Of a stretch of DNA of 64,000 bases, positions 1 to 9,020 are shown one piece after another. Within the stretch, counting starts at the first letter, position 1; every line of letters begins with the position of its first letter. Location: assembly GCA_003222395.1 (NCBI GenBank), contig QHWB01000036.1, forward strand, positions 1 through 64,000, in the 5' to 3' direction. This DNA is from Acidobacteriota bacterium. GTDB lineage: Bacteria > Acidobacteriota > Vicinamibacteria > Vicinamibacterales > CAVVIG01. The notes beneath the pieces are model-generated. The model saw only the letters and a list, made by a program, of their open reading frames with translations, did no database searches and had not been told where the DNA came from. Position numbers and translations under genes: made by a program.

Positions 1-678
1 CGAGAGATTCGTCGGGAAGTTGAATTCGCCTCGATCGACGCCGCGCTTGCCGATCGCGCGAATGAAGCTGCCGTCGGCCGACGAGTAGCAGAGCACCTGA
101 TGCTTTTTCGCGTCGGCCACGTACAGCTGCCGGTGCTGGCGATCGATCGCGAGCCCAGACGGGTTCTGCAGCTCGCCGTCGTGGCCGATCGCGATCGTCA
201 TTTTGCCGTCGGATCCGTAGCCGAACACGCGCTTGAGACTTGCGTCGGCGACGAACACCGTGCCGTCGCCGTCGACGGCGACGCCCACCGGTTTCGAAAT
301 CTTGCCCGTCCCGCTCTCGCCGACGAACGCGACCGATTTCGCCGTGGGATCGAAGACGAACACGCGGCGCGCGGCGGTATCGGTGACGAAGACGCGGCCA
401 TCCTTGGCCACGGCGACCCCGTACGGCTTCATCATCTGGTCGATGTGCTGCTGCGCGTCGGGACCGAGCAGCAGCGATTTCCAGCGCCCGTTCTTCTTCT
501 TGAAGTCGTCGACGCCGTGGTACTCCGTGACGAACCGGATGCGCGGCTGGTCGGGAGGGAGCGGCCAGACGAGCGTCGGCTCGGCCGGCTTCTTCTTGTC
601 GGCAGCATGCACACCGACGGCGGCGCTCCCCAGCGTCAGCGCAGCGACGAATGCGATCGATATGACCTTTCGGTACAT
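1..678 (-). CDS. NHL-repeat beta-propeller protein, secreted, 3' end outside window
   Basis: The reading frame is open from an ATG at 678 to the window edge (226 codons, no stop), so the C-terminus is missing. Residues 1-25 form a signal peptide ending near VHAADKK. The body has repeated blades of the type KPYGVAVAKDGRVFVTD, KPVGVAVDGDGTVFVAD and NPSGLAIDRQHRQLYVAD, the signature of NHL/six-bladed propellers. An AGGAAG ribosome site lies just upstream. It is the last visible gene of a minus-strand group with two multihaem cytochromes; NHL proteins are known beside extracellular cytochrome genes in metal reducers, so a scaffold or partner role is inferred. A ligand cannot be read from the sequence. 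Confidence 0.85.
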   Translation of the reverse strand, partial: MYRKVISIAFVAALTLGSAAVGVHAADKKKPAEPTLVWPLPPDQPRIRFVTEYHGVDDFKKKNGRWKSLLLGPDAQQHIDQMMKPYGVAVAKDGRVFVTDTAARRVFVFDPTAKSVAFVGESGTGKISKPVGVAVDGDGTVFVADASLKRVFGYGSDGKMTIAIGHDGELQNPSGLAIDRQHRQLYVADAKKHQVLCYSSADGSFIRAIGKRGVDRGEFNFPTNLS

Positions 679-813
679 AGTTCTTCCTATGCTCGCGGCG
701 CCGTGGTCGGGCCGGAGGCGTCTCCTATGCTCTATTTCCGCTCGCTCTCACTCGTCGTTCGACGTCGCGCACGACGACGCTGAATGTCCAAACGGCTTTC
801 ATCCGCATCGGCA

Positions 814-1704
814 TCAGAAGCTGTGGCATTTGATACATAACGAGCTGACCCCCTTCGCACCGAAGCGGAGCAACTTGGCTCCGGCCGATCCGTGCGGGTT
901 GTGACAGCTCGCACACCCGAGCGTGCGTCCCCTCGCACTCGGATCCGGACGCGCATCGACTGGATGCGCGATGGTCGGATGTCCCGACACGAGCGACCCG
1001 TCGAGAAGGATGCGCGGGCCCGTCGCGATGAGCCGCTCGATCCCCTCGACCGGCCGCCGGCCGAACATGAATCCGCCCTCGACGACCGACGCGTCGACCG
1101 GCACGTCGACGTGACACGCCAGACACACCGCGTTCCCTGCCGTGCGGAGTTGCGCCGGACTGCTCGCGCCGTGCGGGTCGTGGCAGATCTGGCACGACGC
1201 AGCCGCGGGTGCATGCACGTGATCCTGGGCAAGCGCCTGCGCGATGTCTTCGTGACACGTCATGCACGCGCGGTTGCCTTCCGCCGGCAGCTGAAAGCGA
1301 AACGGCGATCCATGCGGGTCGTGGCACGCCGTGCAGTTCCCTGCCGCGACGGGCGCATGCCGATGCTTTTGCTCGAGTCGGTCCGTGATCTCCTGATGAC
1401 ACGTCACACACAGCGCCGCGGTGTCGCGGCTCGACGCGCCGCCCTTGAGCACGATCCGCCGCCGTCCCGCGGCGCTGCCGACGACGTGGCAGGTCGCGCA
1501 CTGGCCGGCCGCCGCAGGGCCGTGCATCACGCGATGGCTGACCACCTCGGCATGACAGCTGATGCACCCGGCCTCGTTACGCGCCTCTACCGGCGGATGC
1601 TCCGGCCGCGCATCGGGACGGCTCCCGGCGCGCGATCGCTGCGCACCAGGAAGCGTTTGAAACACCACGACAGTCATCAGCATGAATCGCGCGGCTCCGG
1701 GCAC
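814..1704 (-). CDS. Nine-haem c-type cytochrome (doubled CXXCH family)
   Basis: The 296-residue protein has nine CXXCH haem-binding motifs from about residue 47 (CISCH) to the last residues (CIKCH), several followed by DPHG or NPHG as in doubled-CXXCH/cytochrome c3-type proteins. The first residues contain a short hydrophobic stretch that could be a signal peptide. The start is taken as GTG at 1704, behind GGGAGG and overlapping by one base the TAG of the upstream gene; ATG at 1683 is an alternative. Haem attachment places it outside the cytoplasmic membrane. It probably passes electrons to or from the neighbouring 13-haem protein; donor and acceptor are unknown. Confidence 0.88.
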   Translation of the reverse strand: MPGAARFMLMTVVVFQTLPGAQRSRAGSRPDARPEHPPVEARNEAGCISCHAEVVSHRVMHGPAAAGQCATCHVVGSAAGRRRIVLKGGASSRDTAALCVTCHQEITDRLEQKHRHAPVAAGNCTACHDPHGSPFRFQLPAEGNRACMTCHEDIAQALAQDHVHAPAAASCQICHDPHGASSPAQLRTAGNAVCLACHVDVPVDASVVEGGFMFGRRPVEGIERLIATGPRILLDGSLVSGHPTIAHPVDARPDPSARGRTLGCASCHNPHGSAGAKLLRFGAKGVSSLCIKCHSF

Positions 1705-2786
1705 TACCGCCTCCCGGGAGCGACCTCCCGTCGATAGGCGGTCATCGCCCGCGCAGCCGCGGCTGCCGGCGATGGCTCCGGTGCGGCGTACGCGCGCGGA
1801 TCGACGCCGCTGATCGCCTTCGCCCGATCGAATGCCGCGTCGGCCTGCCCGCGATCGCCGTCGGCCTGCAGCAGATATCCGAGATAGGCCACGGCGGCCG
1901 CATCGGCGTCGTTCACCGCCAGCCGCTCGAGCGCCGCGCGCGCCTCCGCTCGCTGCCCGTTCAGCGCCGCGAGCCGCGCCCGCTCGCGCTGTACGCCCAC
2001 ATCGCCGTCGCGGCGGGCGGCCGCGCGATCGAGCAGCCCGCGCGCGGTCGCGAGATCGTTCGCGTCGAGCGCGAGCGAAGCGAGCTCGACGAGCGGATCC
2101 GGAAAGGTCTCGTCGGCTTTGCTGGCCTCCTCGAAGCTGCTGCGCGCCGGTTCCTCGTGCCCCTGCGCGAGCTGCAGGCGTCCGAGCTGCACGCGTCGCA
2201 GCGCGGCCGGCGCGACCTTCGGCAGAGTGGACGACTGGGTCGGCCGCCGTACGATGCCGGCAACCGCGTCGATCGCGTCGAACAGCTGCTCACGCTGTTC
2301 GTGCGAGTAGCCGAAGAGGAAGAACGCGAGCATCCCGTTCGCATCGACGACGGCCGTTGACGGAACGGTGACGACCCCGTACGCGTGAAACAGCTCGAGG
2401 CCACGATCGGCGAACACTGGAACGTGCACGTGAAGCCGCTCGACGCGATCGCGGAGCTGCTTCATCTCCGCGTCGTCGACGTCGTAGCGATCGACGCTCA
2501 CCGCGGCGACGGCGACGCCGTGCGCCGTCATGTCGGACACGGCGGCGTCGAGCCGTTGCAGCTCCTCGATCGAGCGCTCGCTCCATCCGGCCCAGAACAG
2601 CACCACGAGGCCGCGCCGGCCGGCGAGCTGCGCCTTCAACGGCCGATCGGCGCCGGCCAGGTCGCGCACAGCCAGAAGAGGCGCCGGCGCGCCGATCGGC
2701 GGACGGTCGCCTGCCGACAGAGGACGCGCCGCGAGCAGGAGCACCGCCGCCAGGCCGCAGCGAATCGCGCGTGGCATCGCGTTCAT
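1704..2786 (-). CDS. Thioredoxin-fold (redoxin) protein with TPR tail, lacking the CXXC pair
   Basis: This 360-residue exported protein has a signal peptide (residues 1-26), an AhpC/TlpA-like redoxin domain (about 30-190) and a tetratricopeptide-like helical C-terminus (about 200-345). Where family members carry WCxxC, this one reads FWAGWSERS: both cysteines are serine (about S69 and S72), so ordinary thiol-disulfide exchange looks impossible. ATG at 2786 overlaps the TGA of the upstream cytochrome gene by four bases and sits behind GGGGGAAC, implying translational coupling. Inference: a structural or chaperone role in cytochrome assembly rather than a reductase. Confidence 0.82.
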   Translation of the reverse strand: MNAMPRAIRCGLAAVLLLAARPLSAGDRPPIGAPAPLLAVRDLAGADRPLKAQLAGRRGLVVLFWAGWSERSIEELQRLDAAVSDMTAHGVAVAAVSVDRYDVDDAEMKQLRDRVERLHVHVPVFADRGLELFHAYGVVTVPSTAVVDANGMLAFFLFGYSHEQREQLFDAIDAVAGIVRRPTQSSTLPKVAPAALRRVQLGRLQLAQGHEEPARSSFEEASKADETFPDPLVELASLALDANDLATARGLLDRAAARRDGDVGVQRERARLAALNGQRAEARAALERLAVNDADAAAVAYLGYLLQADGDRGQADAAFDRAKAISGVDPRAYAAPEPSPAAAAARAMTAYRREVAPGRR

Positions 2787-4072
2787 CGTTCCCCCGGCGA
2801 GTGAGTGGTTTGCACCAGCTTGCGGCTGTACTCTTTCGGCAGATGACAGCCCGGCGCGCACCGGCCGCCGTCCGGCGTCTGCGTGTAGCCGACCGGAAGC
2901 TGCCACTCGCCGAACGGCACGGTTTCGCGCAGGTGCTTCGGCTCGGTGCTCGAATGCGCCTCGTGGCAGGCACGGCACGTCCGCCCCTTCTCGGTACGGT
3001 TCACGTGAAGGAAATGCAGATTCAGATCGCCGTCTCGGAAGCCCGTGACCGTGGCGGTCCGCTCCACCTTCGCGAGATCGGGCTCATGGCACGAGAAGCA
3101 GAGCTCGTAGTTCTTCGGGTTGTACGGGCTGTAGAACGTTTCCGGGTAGTCCTTGCGCAGCAGCCGGAAATGCTCGGAGTCGTGCGGCAGATGGCAGCCG
3201 ACGCAATCCTGCTGGCGAATGGGCCCGTGCAGGTCGGTGTGTGTCTCCAGCCACCCTTTGACGTTCTGCACTTTTCCGCCGGGCGCATCCTGCTCGCGGT
3301 CGTGGCACGAGAGGCAGAGGTCCATCGACGTGCCCTTCAGCTGCTTCCCGAGATCGCTCGCATGCGGGTCGTGGCAGTTGATGCACTCGCGATCGACGGA
3401 AACCGCTTCGTGCTGCACGCGCGCCGTGACCAGTTCTTTGCGCAGCGTCTTGTGGCACACGAGACACTGCTCGGCGCCGTCGACGCGAATCTGATACTTC
3501 GACGGCGACGCGTGCGGGTTGTGGCACGTGGCGCAGTCCTCCTTGACCGGCTCGTGGGTGAATCGCTTTTCCGCCAGCCGCGCCTTCATGTCGACGTGGC
3601 ACCGCTGACAGAGGTCCGCGCCGAAGACGCGGACCAGCTGCGGCTCCTCGCTGCCGTGCGGGTCGTGGCAGGCGAGGCACTCGCCCGCCGCGACCGGTCC
3701 GTGCACGAATTTGTCGTCCTTCTTCACCATCTGATGACACACCGTGCATTTCTTGTCGTCGAACTGGTGAGCGTCGCGCGTCTTCGGCACGTGACAGCTC
3801 TCGCACTCGGTCGCCTTCGGATGAACGACCGGATGCTTCACCACGTCGCCGTGACACTGCATACACGTGCCAGCCGCGGCCGTCGCCGGCGCCGCGCGAC
3901 GTGGAGCCGCAGCCGCCGTGGCGCGGGCGGGCGTCGCCTGTTGCGGTTGCGCCCCGTTCGCGTACACAGCTGCCGCGACGAGCACGATCATCGCGACGCC
4001 GATCAACGCAGTCGTCGTGTTCTGAAAACCCCCGGCGGTTACTCTCAATCGCCGGCCCCGAGGCGTGTCCAA
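2783..4072 (-). CDS. Large multihaem c-type cytochrome (12 CXXCH plus one CX3CH)
   Basis: The 429-residue protein has an N-terminal hydrophobic export segment (about 22-40), an Ala/Pro-rich linker and then haem motifs spread to the C-terminus: CMQCH, CESCH, CTVCH, CLACH, CQRCH, CATCH, CLVCH, CINCH, CLSCH, CVGCH, CFSCH, CRACH and a final CAPGCH. The last has three residues between the cysteines, a spacing known in a few multihaem cytochromes. DPHGS, NPHAS and DPHAS follow several motifs (doubled-CXXCH family). It is translationally coupled to the redoxin/TPR gene. Likely a periplasmic, surface or filament-type electron carrier; the exact class cannot be told without structure prediction. Confidence 0.9.
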   Translation of the reverse strand: MDTPRGRRLRVTAGGFQNTTTALIGVAMIVLVAAAVYANGAQPQQATPARATAAAAPRRAAPATAAAGTCMQCHGDVVKHPVVHPKATECESCHVPKTRDAHQFDDKKCTVCHQMVKKDDKFVHGPVAAGECLACHDPHGSEEPQLVRVFGADLCQRCHVDMKARLAEKRFTHEPVKEDCATCHNPHASPSKYQIRVDGAEQCLVCHKTLRKELVTARVQHEAVSVDRECINCHDPHASDLGKQLKGTSMDLCLSCHDREQDAPGGKVQNVKGWLETHTDLHGPIRQQDCVGCHLPHDSEHFRLLRKDYPETFYSPYNPKNYELCFSCHEPDLAKVERTATVTGFRDGDLNLHFLHVNRTEKGRTCRACHEAHSSTEPKHLRETVPFGEWQLPVGYTQTPDGGRCAPGCHLPKEYSRKLVQTTHSPGER

Positions 4073-4196
4073 AGCGCGTCCTCACGCACGCTCCGGCGAT
4101 CGAGCCGGAGCGGCCATGCCGTCGTGATCACTCGAAGAAGTCCTCTTCCTCCCCGGGGTCACGCTGTCCCGGCGCCGCGGCGCCGGGTGCGGTCGT

Positions 4197-4805
4197 TTAC
4201 TTGGAGCCCGGTGCCCCCGTCGTCGCGGTCGGGCGCGGCGCCGACGGCGCCGCCGTCAGCACGACGTGAACGTTGATCTGATCGCTCACGCCCACGCCGA
4301 GATACGTCGGCTCGGGAATCTGGAACGCCGAGATCTGAATCGGAAACGTCGCGTCGACGCGATAACCCTTGCCGTCCTGCTGGAGATCGGCCGTGCCTGT
4401 GATATCGCGCTGTTGGCCGTGCAGCATCAGCTTGCCCGAGAAGGTCGTCTTGCCAGCCAGCTTCTGAATCTTGATGTCTTCCATCTTCGCCACGGCGAAG
4501 TCGGCGCCCTTCTGGACTTCGAGGTAGTTGTTGCGCAGATGACGATCGCGTAGCGAGATGCCGGTCTCGAGCTTCATCAGGTCGACGGCGAACGCCCCCT
4601 TGAGGGCACCGGAGCCGTCAGGCGTGACGCTGCCATTCAGCGCTGACGTTTTTGCGTCGAAGCTGCCGCCGATTGTCAGCGGACAGTTGACAGTAACCTC
4701 CGCGTTTGTGACTCGAAGGACTTCGTCGGCGCGTGCGCTGCCAGAAATCAGCATGGCTCCGACGACTGAAGCGGCTAACAGACTCTGTGGACGAAAAATC
4801 TTCAT
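4197..4805 (-). CDS. YceI family periplasmic lipocalin-like protein
   Basis: The 202-residue protein has a signal peptide ending at SGSARADE and a YceI-type beta-barrel body: IGGSFDAKTSALNGSV, then LRDRHLRNNYLEV near the middle, where the family has its RDxHLRSxxFLD motif. YceI proteins bind isoprenoid or other amphipathic molecules and are often near cytochromes. ATG at 4805 is chosen because AGGAAGG precedes it and the signal peptide begins there; the longer frame upstream is non-coding in character. It heads the minus-strand cytochrome group, with 124 bases to the 13-haem gene. A Pro/Ala/Thr-rich tail ends the protein. Confidence 0.88.
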   Translation of the reverse strand: MKIFRPQSLLAASVVGAMLISGSARADEVLRVTNAEVTVNCPLTIGGSFDAKTSALNGSVTPDGSGALKGAFAVDLMKLETGISLRDRHLRNNYLEVQKGADFAVAKMEDIKIQKLAGKTTFSGKLMLHGQQRDITGTADLQQDGKGYRVDATFPIQISAFQIPEPTYLGVGVSDQINVHVVLTAAPSAPRPTATTGAPGSK

Positions 4806-5137
4806 CGCGCACCTTCCTTGAAACGTTGGTTGTCGATAGCACCTAGGGCAACGGAAATGCCATGCACACGCTTCGGGCACGAGGCGGACGGCCCGACAGC
4901 CGATGAGGGTCCTGTTATTCGGACAGTTTCCCCGCACAGAAACCGTGAACGCGAACGCTCCGAATCGATCGAATCGTCGCTGGGTGCTGCCACGCGTGTG
5001 ACGATCATCTCCACCTCAACGACGAAATCGTTATTGGACTCATTTAATCAGCGCGCGTCGGCGTCTCGCGCTTGCGTCATCCGCGACAGACGCAGCGCGA
5101 CATGAACGGACAGAGCGACCGCATCGATCGGCTCGAT

Positions 5138-5701
5138 TCAGAACTGCACTGGAGTTTGGTCGGTCCACACTCGCGTCGGTCGTCCATCCACGCTGGTGGC
5201 GCCCTGCCGGCCGTAGACGACCGAGAGCGACACGCCGTACGCCACGTGCGCAACGAGGCTCGACAGCGCCGGCCCGAGACCGAGGCGCAGCGCAAACCAA
5301 CCGGGTGATGCGGCGCTGCTGTCGTGGACCACGTTCCCGATCGCGCCGATGATCGGCACGCCGATACTCTGGGCGAAGACCCACAGGCAAACGCCGAACA
5401 CCATTCCCGTCGAGGCAGGCTTGAGCGACAGGCGCGGCTCGATCTGCATCGCGAACACCCACGCCCACATCGTTCCGATGAGGAGATGAAGCGCGACGCC
5501 AGTCTCGCCCACTGTGACTGGAGCGGTCGTAAAGATCCGCGCGATCCACGTTGGCAAATCGACCTGTGCCCATCCGAGAAGCGGCAGCATGTACATCACT
5601 GTCGTCATCACGATCGTTGCGACGATGCCGCACGTCGTGACGAGCACACCGTCGATGCGCAGAGAACGGGTCCGGGATCGGGGATACGTCAGAACATTCA
5701 T
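5138..5701 (-). CDS. Small integral membrane protein, about four helices, function unknown
   Basis: The 187-residue protein shows hydrophobic segments around GVLVTTCGIVATIVMTTVMY, GVALHLLIGTMWAWVFAM, GMVFGVCLWVFAQSIGVPII and LGPALSSLVAHVAYGVSLSV. The pattern resembles the small DUF6789-like membrane family seen in Acidobacteriota, but that assignment is tentative. ATG at 5701 is preferred over the longer frame because GGGAGGT lies seven bases upstream. It stands alone, downstream of nothing on its strand. Confidence 0.7.
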   Translation of the reverse strand: MNVLTYPRSRTRSLRIDGVLVTTCGIVATIVMTTVMYMLPLLGWAQVDLPTWIARIFTTAPVTVGETGVALHLLIGTMWAWVFAMQIEPRLSLKPASTGMVFGVCLWVFAQSIGVPIIGAIGNVVHDSSAASPGWFALRLGLGPALSSLVAHVAYGVSLSVVYGRQGATSVDGRPTRVWTDQTPVQF

Positions 5702-6245
5702 ACAGACCTCCCGCGTCGCCATTGCACGCTCGGACATCAGCGGCTACACCACCGTCTGAGATCGAAGCGCTCGATCAAGGTTCGATCGGTTGTCCCTGGG
5801 TCTTGCTTGGGGTGACGTCACCACGCGTCGAGCAAGCGACTTGCCAAAATGAAATCGCGCGGGGCTTCGGCGCGCGAATGATTGTTCAGCCGTGAGCAAC
5901 TATGTTACTGGCGCTGACACAACTGCATCTCGCTGATGCGCCACTTCCTGTCACGAACCACGCGAGCGCTTGACGACGCGCCGATGGTGATTTCGTACCA
6001 GCGCGATTCGCCTTACAGTTTTCGCGTAACACTTACGCATCATCGTGTCTGCGCCACGTCGAGAGATGCTGTGAGCAGGAGATGTACGGCGTTCGGCGCG
6101 TCGGCCGTCGCGGGCGTAAGAATTTCTCGCACGAGTAATAGTTACGCGTGCAACGAATTTCGCGGAAGCCTGCTACAGTAGGCACGCTCGCCTGCAGGAG
6201 ATCATCAATACATCGCAGACGGTCGGCTCCGACGGAGATGTCTGT
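5702..6245. other. Intergenic region with a perfect 12-bp palindrome
   Basis: No convincing gene is seen on either strand. The only conspicuous element is the palindrome GGTGACGTCACC at 5811-5822, upstream of the divergently transcribed membrane gene, which could be an operator. The rest is AT-richer than the flanking genes and probably carries promoters for the divergent genes at 5701 and 6246. Confidence 0.4.
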
Positions 6246-6707
6246 ATGCAGAGGCTGGCGGCGTCTTGGACGGTCATTCGTAGACAGGTTCTTCGCGTAC
6301 TGAATCCGCCGATCGCATCGCGGCACGTGCTCGTCGTCGACGACGAACCGTCGATGTGCGAGTTTCTGCGTACGGTCCTGTGCGCCGCCGGGCACCAGGT
6401 CGTGACCGCGACGAGCGCCGATCAGGCGATCGCGAAGTACCGCGTCTGTCGGCCGTTCGACGTGCTGCTGACCGACGTCGTGATGCCGAGAATGAGCGGC
6501 GACGAGCTCGCGGAGCGGCTTCGCGCCGACGACCCGAACCTCAAAGTGATCTATCTCACCGGCTCGCGCGAGCAGCTCTTTGGAACGAAAGTCCTGTTGT
6601 CGGCCGACGAGGCGTTGCTGGAGAAGCCGTGTACGCCGGCGGCGCTGTTGGATGCCATCTCGCTGGTCGTCGACCTGCGGCGCCAGGACCGACCCATCTG
6701 GACCTGA
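6246..6707 (+). CDS. Single-domain response regulator (CheY-like receiver)
   Basis: The 153-residue protein is one receiver domain after a short leader: the acidic pair in LVVDDEPSM, the phospho-acceptor Asp in VLLTDVVMPRMSG, the switch Thr in VIYLTGS and the conserved Lys in ALLEKPCTP. There is no DNA-binding output domain, so it must act by protein contact. No kinase gene is adjacent. The start at 6246 is not strongly supported; translation could start downstream within the leader before the receiver. Confidence 0.85.
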   Translation: MQRLAASWTVIRRQVLRVLNPPIASRHVLVVDDEPSMCEFLRTVLCAAGHQVVTATSADQAIAKYRVCRPFDVLLTDVVMPRMSGDELAERLRADDPNLKVIYLTGSREQLFGTKVLLSADEALLEKPCTPAALLDAISLVVDLRRQDRPIWT

Positions 6708-6790
6708 TTACTGCTGTCGGCAGCCGCGAGCCGCACGACGTCACACCTAACGTCCCGAGTCGACGTTCGTCGAGAGGTTGCGCGCGCGGT

Positions 6791-7189
6791 TCAATTGTTG
6801 CTCGGCGATTCTTCCGGAGCAGGAGTGGAAAGTCGTTCCGCGCCGGAGTCGGTGCTCACCGGGGCATGGCGATCGGTGGGACGCGCGGTTCGTCGTCGAG
6901 CTGTCCGGGCGCCCCTTCCGGTGTGCTTGCGGGCATGGATCGCATCGGTTGTCGATTGCGCACCCGGTAACGGCCGTCGCTTCGCGGGATCGATGCGCTC
7001 GCGATCGCGGATGAAGGCCTTGATGATCTTGAGGGCGGCGCGAGCCTCGCGCTCGGTGCGGCGGCCTTTGAAGTACGCCGCGAGCTCTCTGGTGGCGCGG
7101 AGCACCTCCTGCTCGCGCATCTGCTGTTCATCCGGACGGGTGGGCGTAGCAGATCGTTTAGGGGATGACGGCATGATTGACAGCGCCAT
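6791..7189 (-). CDS. Hypothetical charged protein
   Basis: A 132-residue frame rich in Arg, Glu and Ala in its first half (REQEVLRATRELAAYFKGRR, then a basic helix ending IDPAKRRPLPG) and low-complexity Arg/Thr/Pro in its second half. No known domain is recognised. The first 75 residues look like a folded or helical domain; the tail may be disordered. Support is the length, the plausible amphipathic helices and the lack of a better frame here. Confidence 0.45.
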   Translation of the reverse strand: MALSIMPSSPKRSATPTRPDEQQMREQEVLRATRELAAYFKGRRTEREARAALKIIKAFIRDRERIDPAKRRPLPGAQSTTDAIHARKHTGRGARTARRRTARPTDRHAPVSTDSGAERLSTPAPEESPSNN

Positions 7190-7277
7190 TGTCGCCCAGC
7201 CCTTTCACTTCGTAACACACAATTAAGAGGCACGATACCGCTGCGATACGGACGGCGGATTACGGTGTACCGCAGAC

Positions 7278-7395
7278 ATGATGGCGAAATCGCGAATCCT
7301 CATCGTCGAAGACGAGCAAGACGTCGCCGGCTTGATCAAGCACGCCGTCGAACGAAACGGCGACGCCGAGGCTCGGCTATCGGTTCGTCGACTGA
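7278..7395 (+). pseudogene. Remnant of an OmpR/PhoB-type response regulator with the middle deleted
   Basis: The frame starts like a receiver domain: MMAKSRILIVEDEQDVAGL, followed by IKHAVERNGDA. About 30 codons in, coding similarity ends, and at 7372-7395 another frame reads LGYRFVD then a stop, which is the usual end of a winged-helix regulator (GxGYRF). So the first 30 and last 7 codons remain and roughly 190 codons between are lost. It lies just upstream of a TonB-receptor remnant decayed in the same manner. Confidence 0.7.
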
Positions 7396-7497
7396 ACGAT
7401 CGAGCTCGCACCCGTTACACGCCCGAAACAGTTCCGTCACGCGACGATCATCGCGTCCTCCTACTCTTCTTCACGAGCGAGACAGTCAGGAGGAGCG

Positions 7498-8591
7498 ATG
7501 AAACAGTACAGACCCCTGGTGATTGCAGCGTATGTGGCCGCGTGCGCGACGGCCGCCGCCGCGCAGAGCGAACGGGGACGCCTCATCGGCAGCGTGCGCG
7601 ACGCGAGCAACGCCTTCGTCGGCGGCGCGACCGTGACGATCAGGAACGAACGGACGAGCGACGCTCGCACGACCGAGACGGATCCTCAAGGAAAATTCTT
7701 CGTGGGATCGCTGAAGCCGTCGACCTACACGGTCAAGGTGGCCATGCCGGGCTTCGCTCCAATCGAGTACACGTCGATGCCGGTCGACGCGCCGAATTAT
7801 TTCGACACCGCCGGGCTGCCGAAGTCTTCGCTGAAGCAGAACCAGTACGGCGGATCGCTCGGCGGACCGATTGCAAAGGATCACGCGTTCTTCTTCGGCA
7901 GCTTCGAAGGCTATCGCCTCGATGCGGGATTCAACAACGTGGAGTTAGTGCCGAGCGATGCCGCCCGGGCGCGCGCTGCTCCTGCCATCGCGGCGCTTCG
8001 CGCGGGATTCGTCGATCCGGCCGCGGTGATGCTCGCCGGCAACTCGACCAATCCGGATTTCGACATCGCGCAGTTGCAGGCGACGCAGGTCGTCCGCGAG
8101 AACGCGGTCAGCGGCCGTCTCGACCCGAGGTTCACCGACACCTGGTCCTCGTACGTACGGGTGTTGCACGACCGGGGCACGAGCGATCAGCCCGAAGGCG
8201 TGAGCGGCCGTGTGGTGCACAATCCGGCGGCGTTTGCGACGCCGCAGCCCGGCGCGTTCGGCAATCTCGAACGCGGCGGGCCCCATGGACCGACCTTCCG
8301 TCAGGTGGATCTCGTGGCAGCGACGCATTTCCCGATTCGCGGGCAGAGCAACGCGGAGTTTCGCGTCGAGGCGTTCAACCTGTTCGACCGGGCGAACTTC
8401 ACCAATCCGTGGCGACGCTGCCGCTCGCCTTGCCGGCGAATAGCCTGAGCGAAGCCAACAAGGTGAAGCCGGGACAGCCGTATACGGCAGCCGCTGCCGG
8501 CACGTTCGGCACGATCACGAGCACCGTGGGACGGACGGTCGGGCTCGGCACCACCCGTCAGGTCCAGTTCGCGTTTCGTTTGAATTTCTGA
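7498..8591 (+). pseudogene. Decayed TonB-dependent receptor with N-terminal carboxypeptidase-regulatory domain
   Basis: The start has a signal peptide (ending TAAAAQSER), then a carboxypeptidase-regulatory domain (RGRLIGSVRDASNAFVGGAT). The plug and most of the barrel are missing: PGFAPIEYTSMPVDAPNYFD joins abruptly to LKQNQYGGSLGGPIAKDHAF, and a later barrel part jumps to the C-terminal region (FRVEAFNLFDRANFTNP). At about 8409 one G is missing; past it the neighbouring frame gives the end, including the terminal VQFAFRLNF typical of an outer-membrane barrel. Family members are about 1000 residues; about 365 codons remain. Confidence 0.82.
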
Positions 8592-8621
8592 ACGATTCAC
8601 AGGCGCCTTGACGAGGGCGTT

Positions 8622-8915
8622 TTACGCAACGCCCGTCGACGACACGTGCCCGCACGCTTCGCAGCGCACGTGAAGGAGCGGCGGGCTTGCAGAACGTCCG
8701 ACCGTTTGCATCGTCGTGCGGCCGCACTTCGGGCAGTCGTGGGCGGAATGCGGTGCCGCTGTTGAAGCCCGCGTCCGCGGTGCGCTTTCATGACGAATCG
8801 GGAAGATGTAGGCGCACGCATCACACCTGAAATAGACGCCAGGCGCCGGCCCGAGACGCCGCGTTCGAGGACTTCCGCACTTCTGGCAGTTGTGCACGGC
8901 CGCGGGGGCGCTCAT
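8622..8915 (-). CDS. Small protein with two zinc ribbons
   Basis: A 97-residue protein with two repeated modules: CQKCG paired with CDAC, then CPKCG paired with CEACG, each pair about 20 residues apart, followed by hydrophobic residues as in rubredoxin-like or zinc-ribbon folds. The internal duplication argues for a real gene. Function is unknown; zinc ribbons usually bind nucleic acid or protein. Confidence 0.6.
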   Translation of the reverse strand: MSAPAAVHNCQKCGSPRTRRLGPAPGVYFRCDACAYIFPIRHESAPRTRASTAAPHSAHDCPKCGRTTMQTVGRSASPPLLHVRCEACGHVSSTGVA

Positions 8916-9020
8916 GCGCCCCTGCGGCTACAAATTCGATTCCGCGCGCGCCATCTCGAAATATCAATGCAGTCGTTCAGTTCGCGCGCCGCGCGACAGT
9001 CGTGTGTGCCGAGTCGAGCC

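Noticed and set aside
892-1737. 281-codon plus-strand gene
   Set aside because: Shadow of the nine-haem cytochrome gene; no domain and no ribosome site.
5811-5822. Operator for a named regulator
   Set aside because: The palindrome GGTGACGTCACC is real, but no second copy or regulator gene ties it to a known family.
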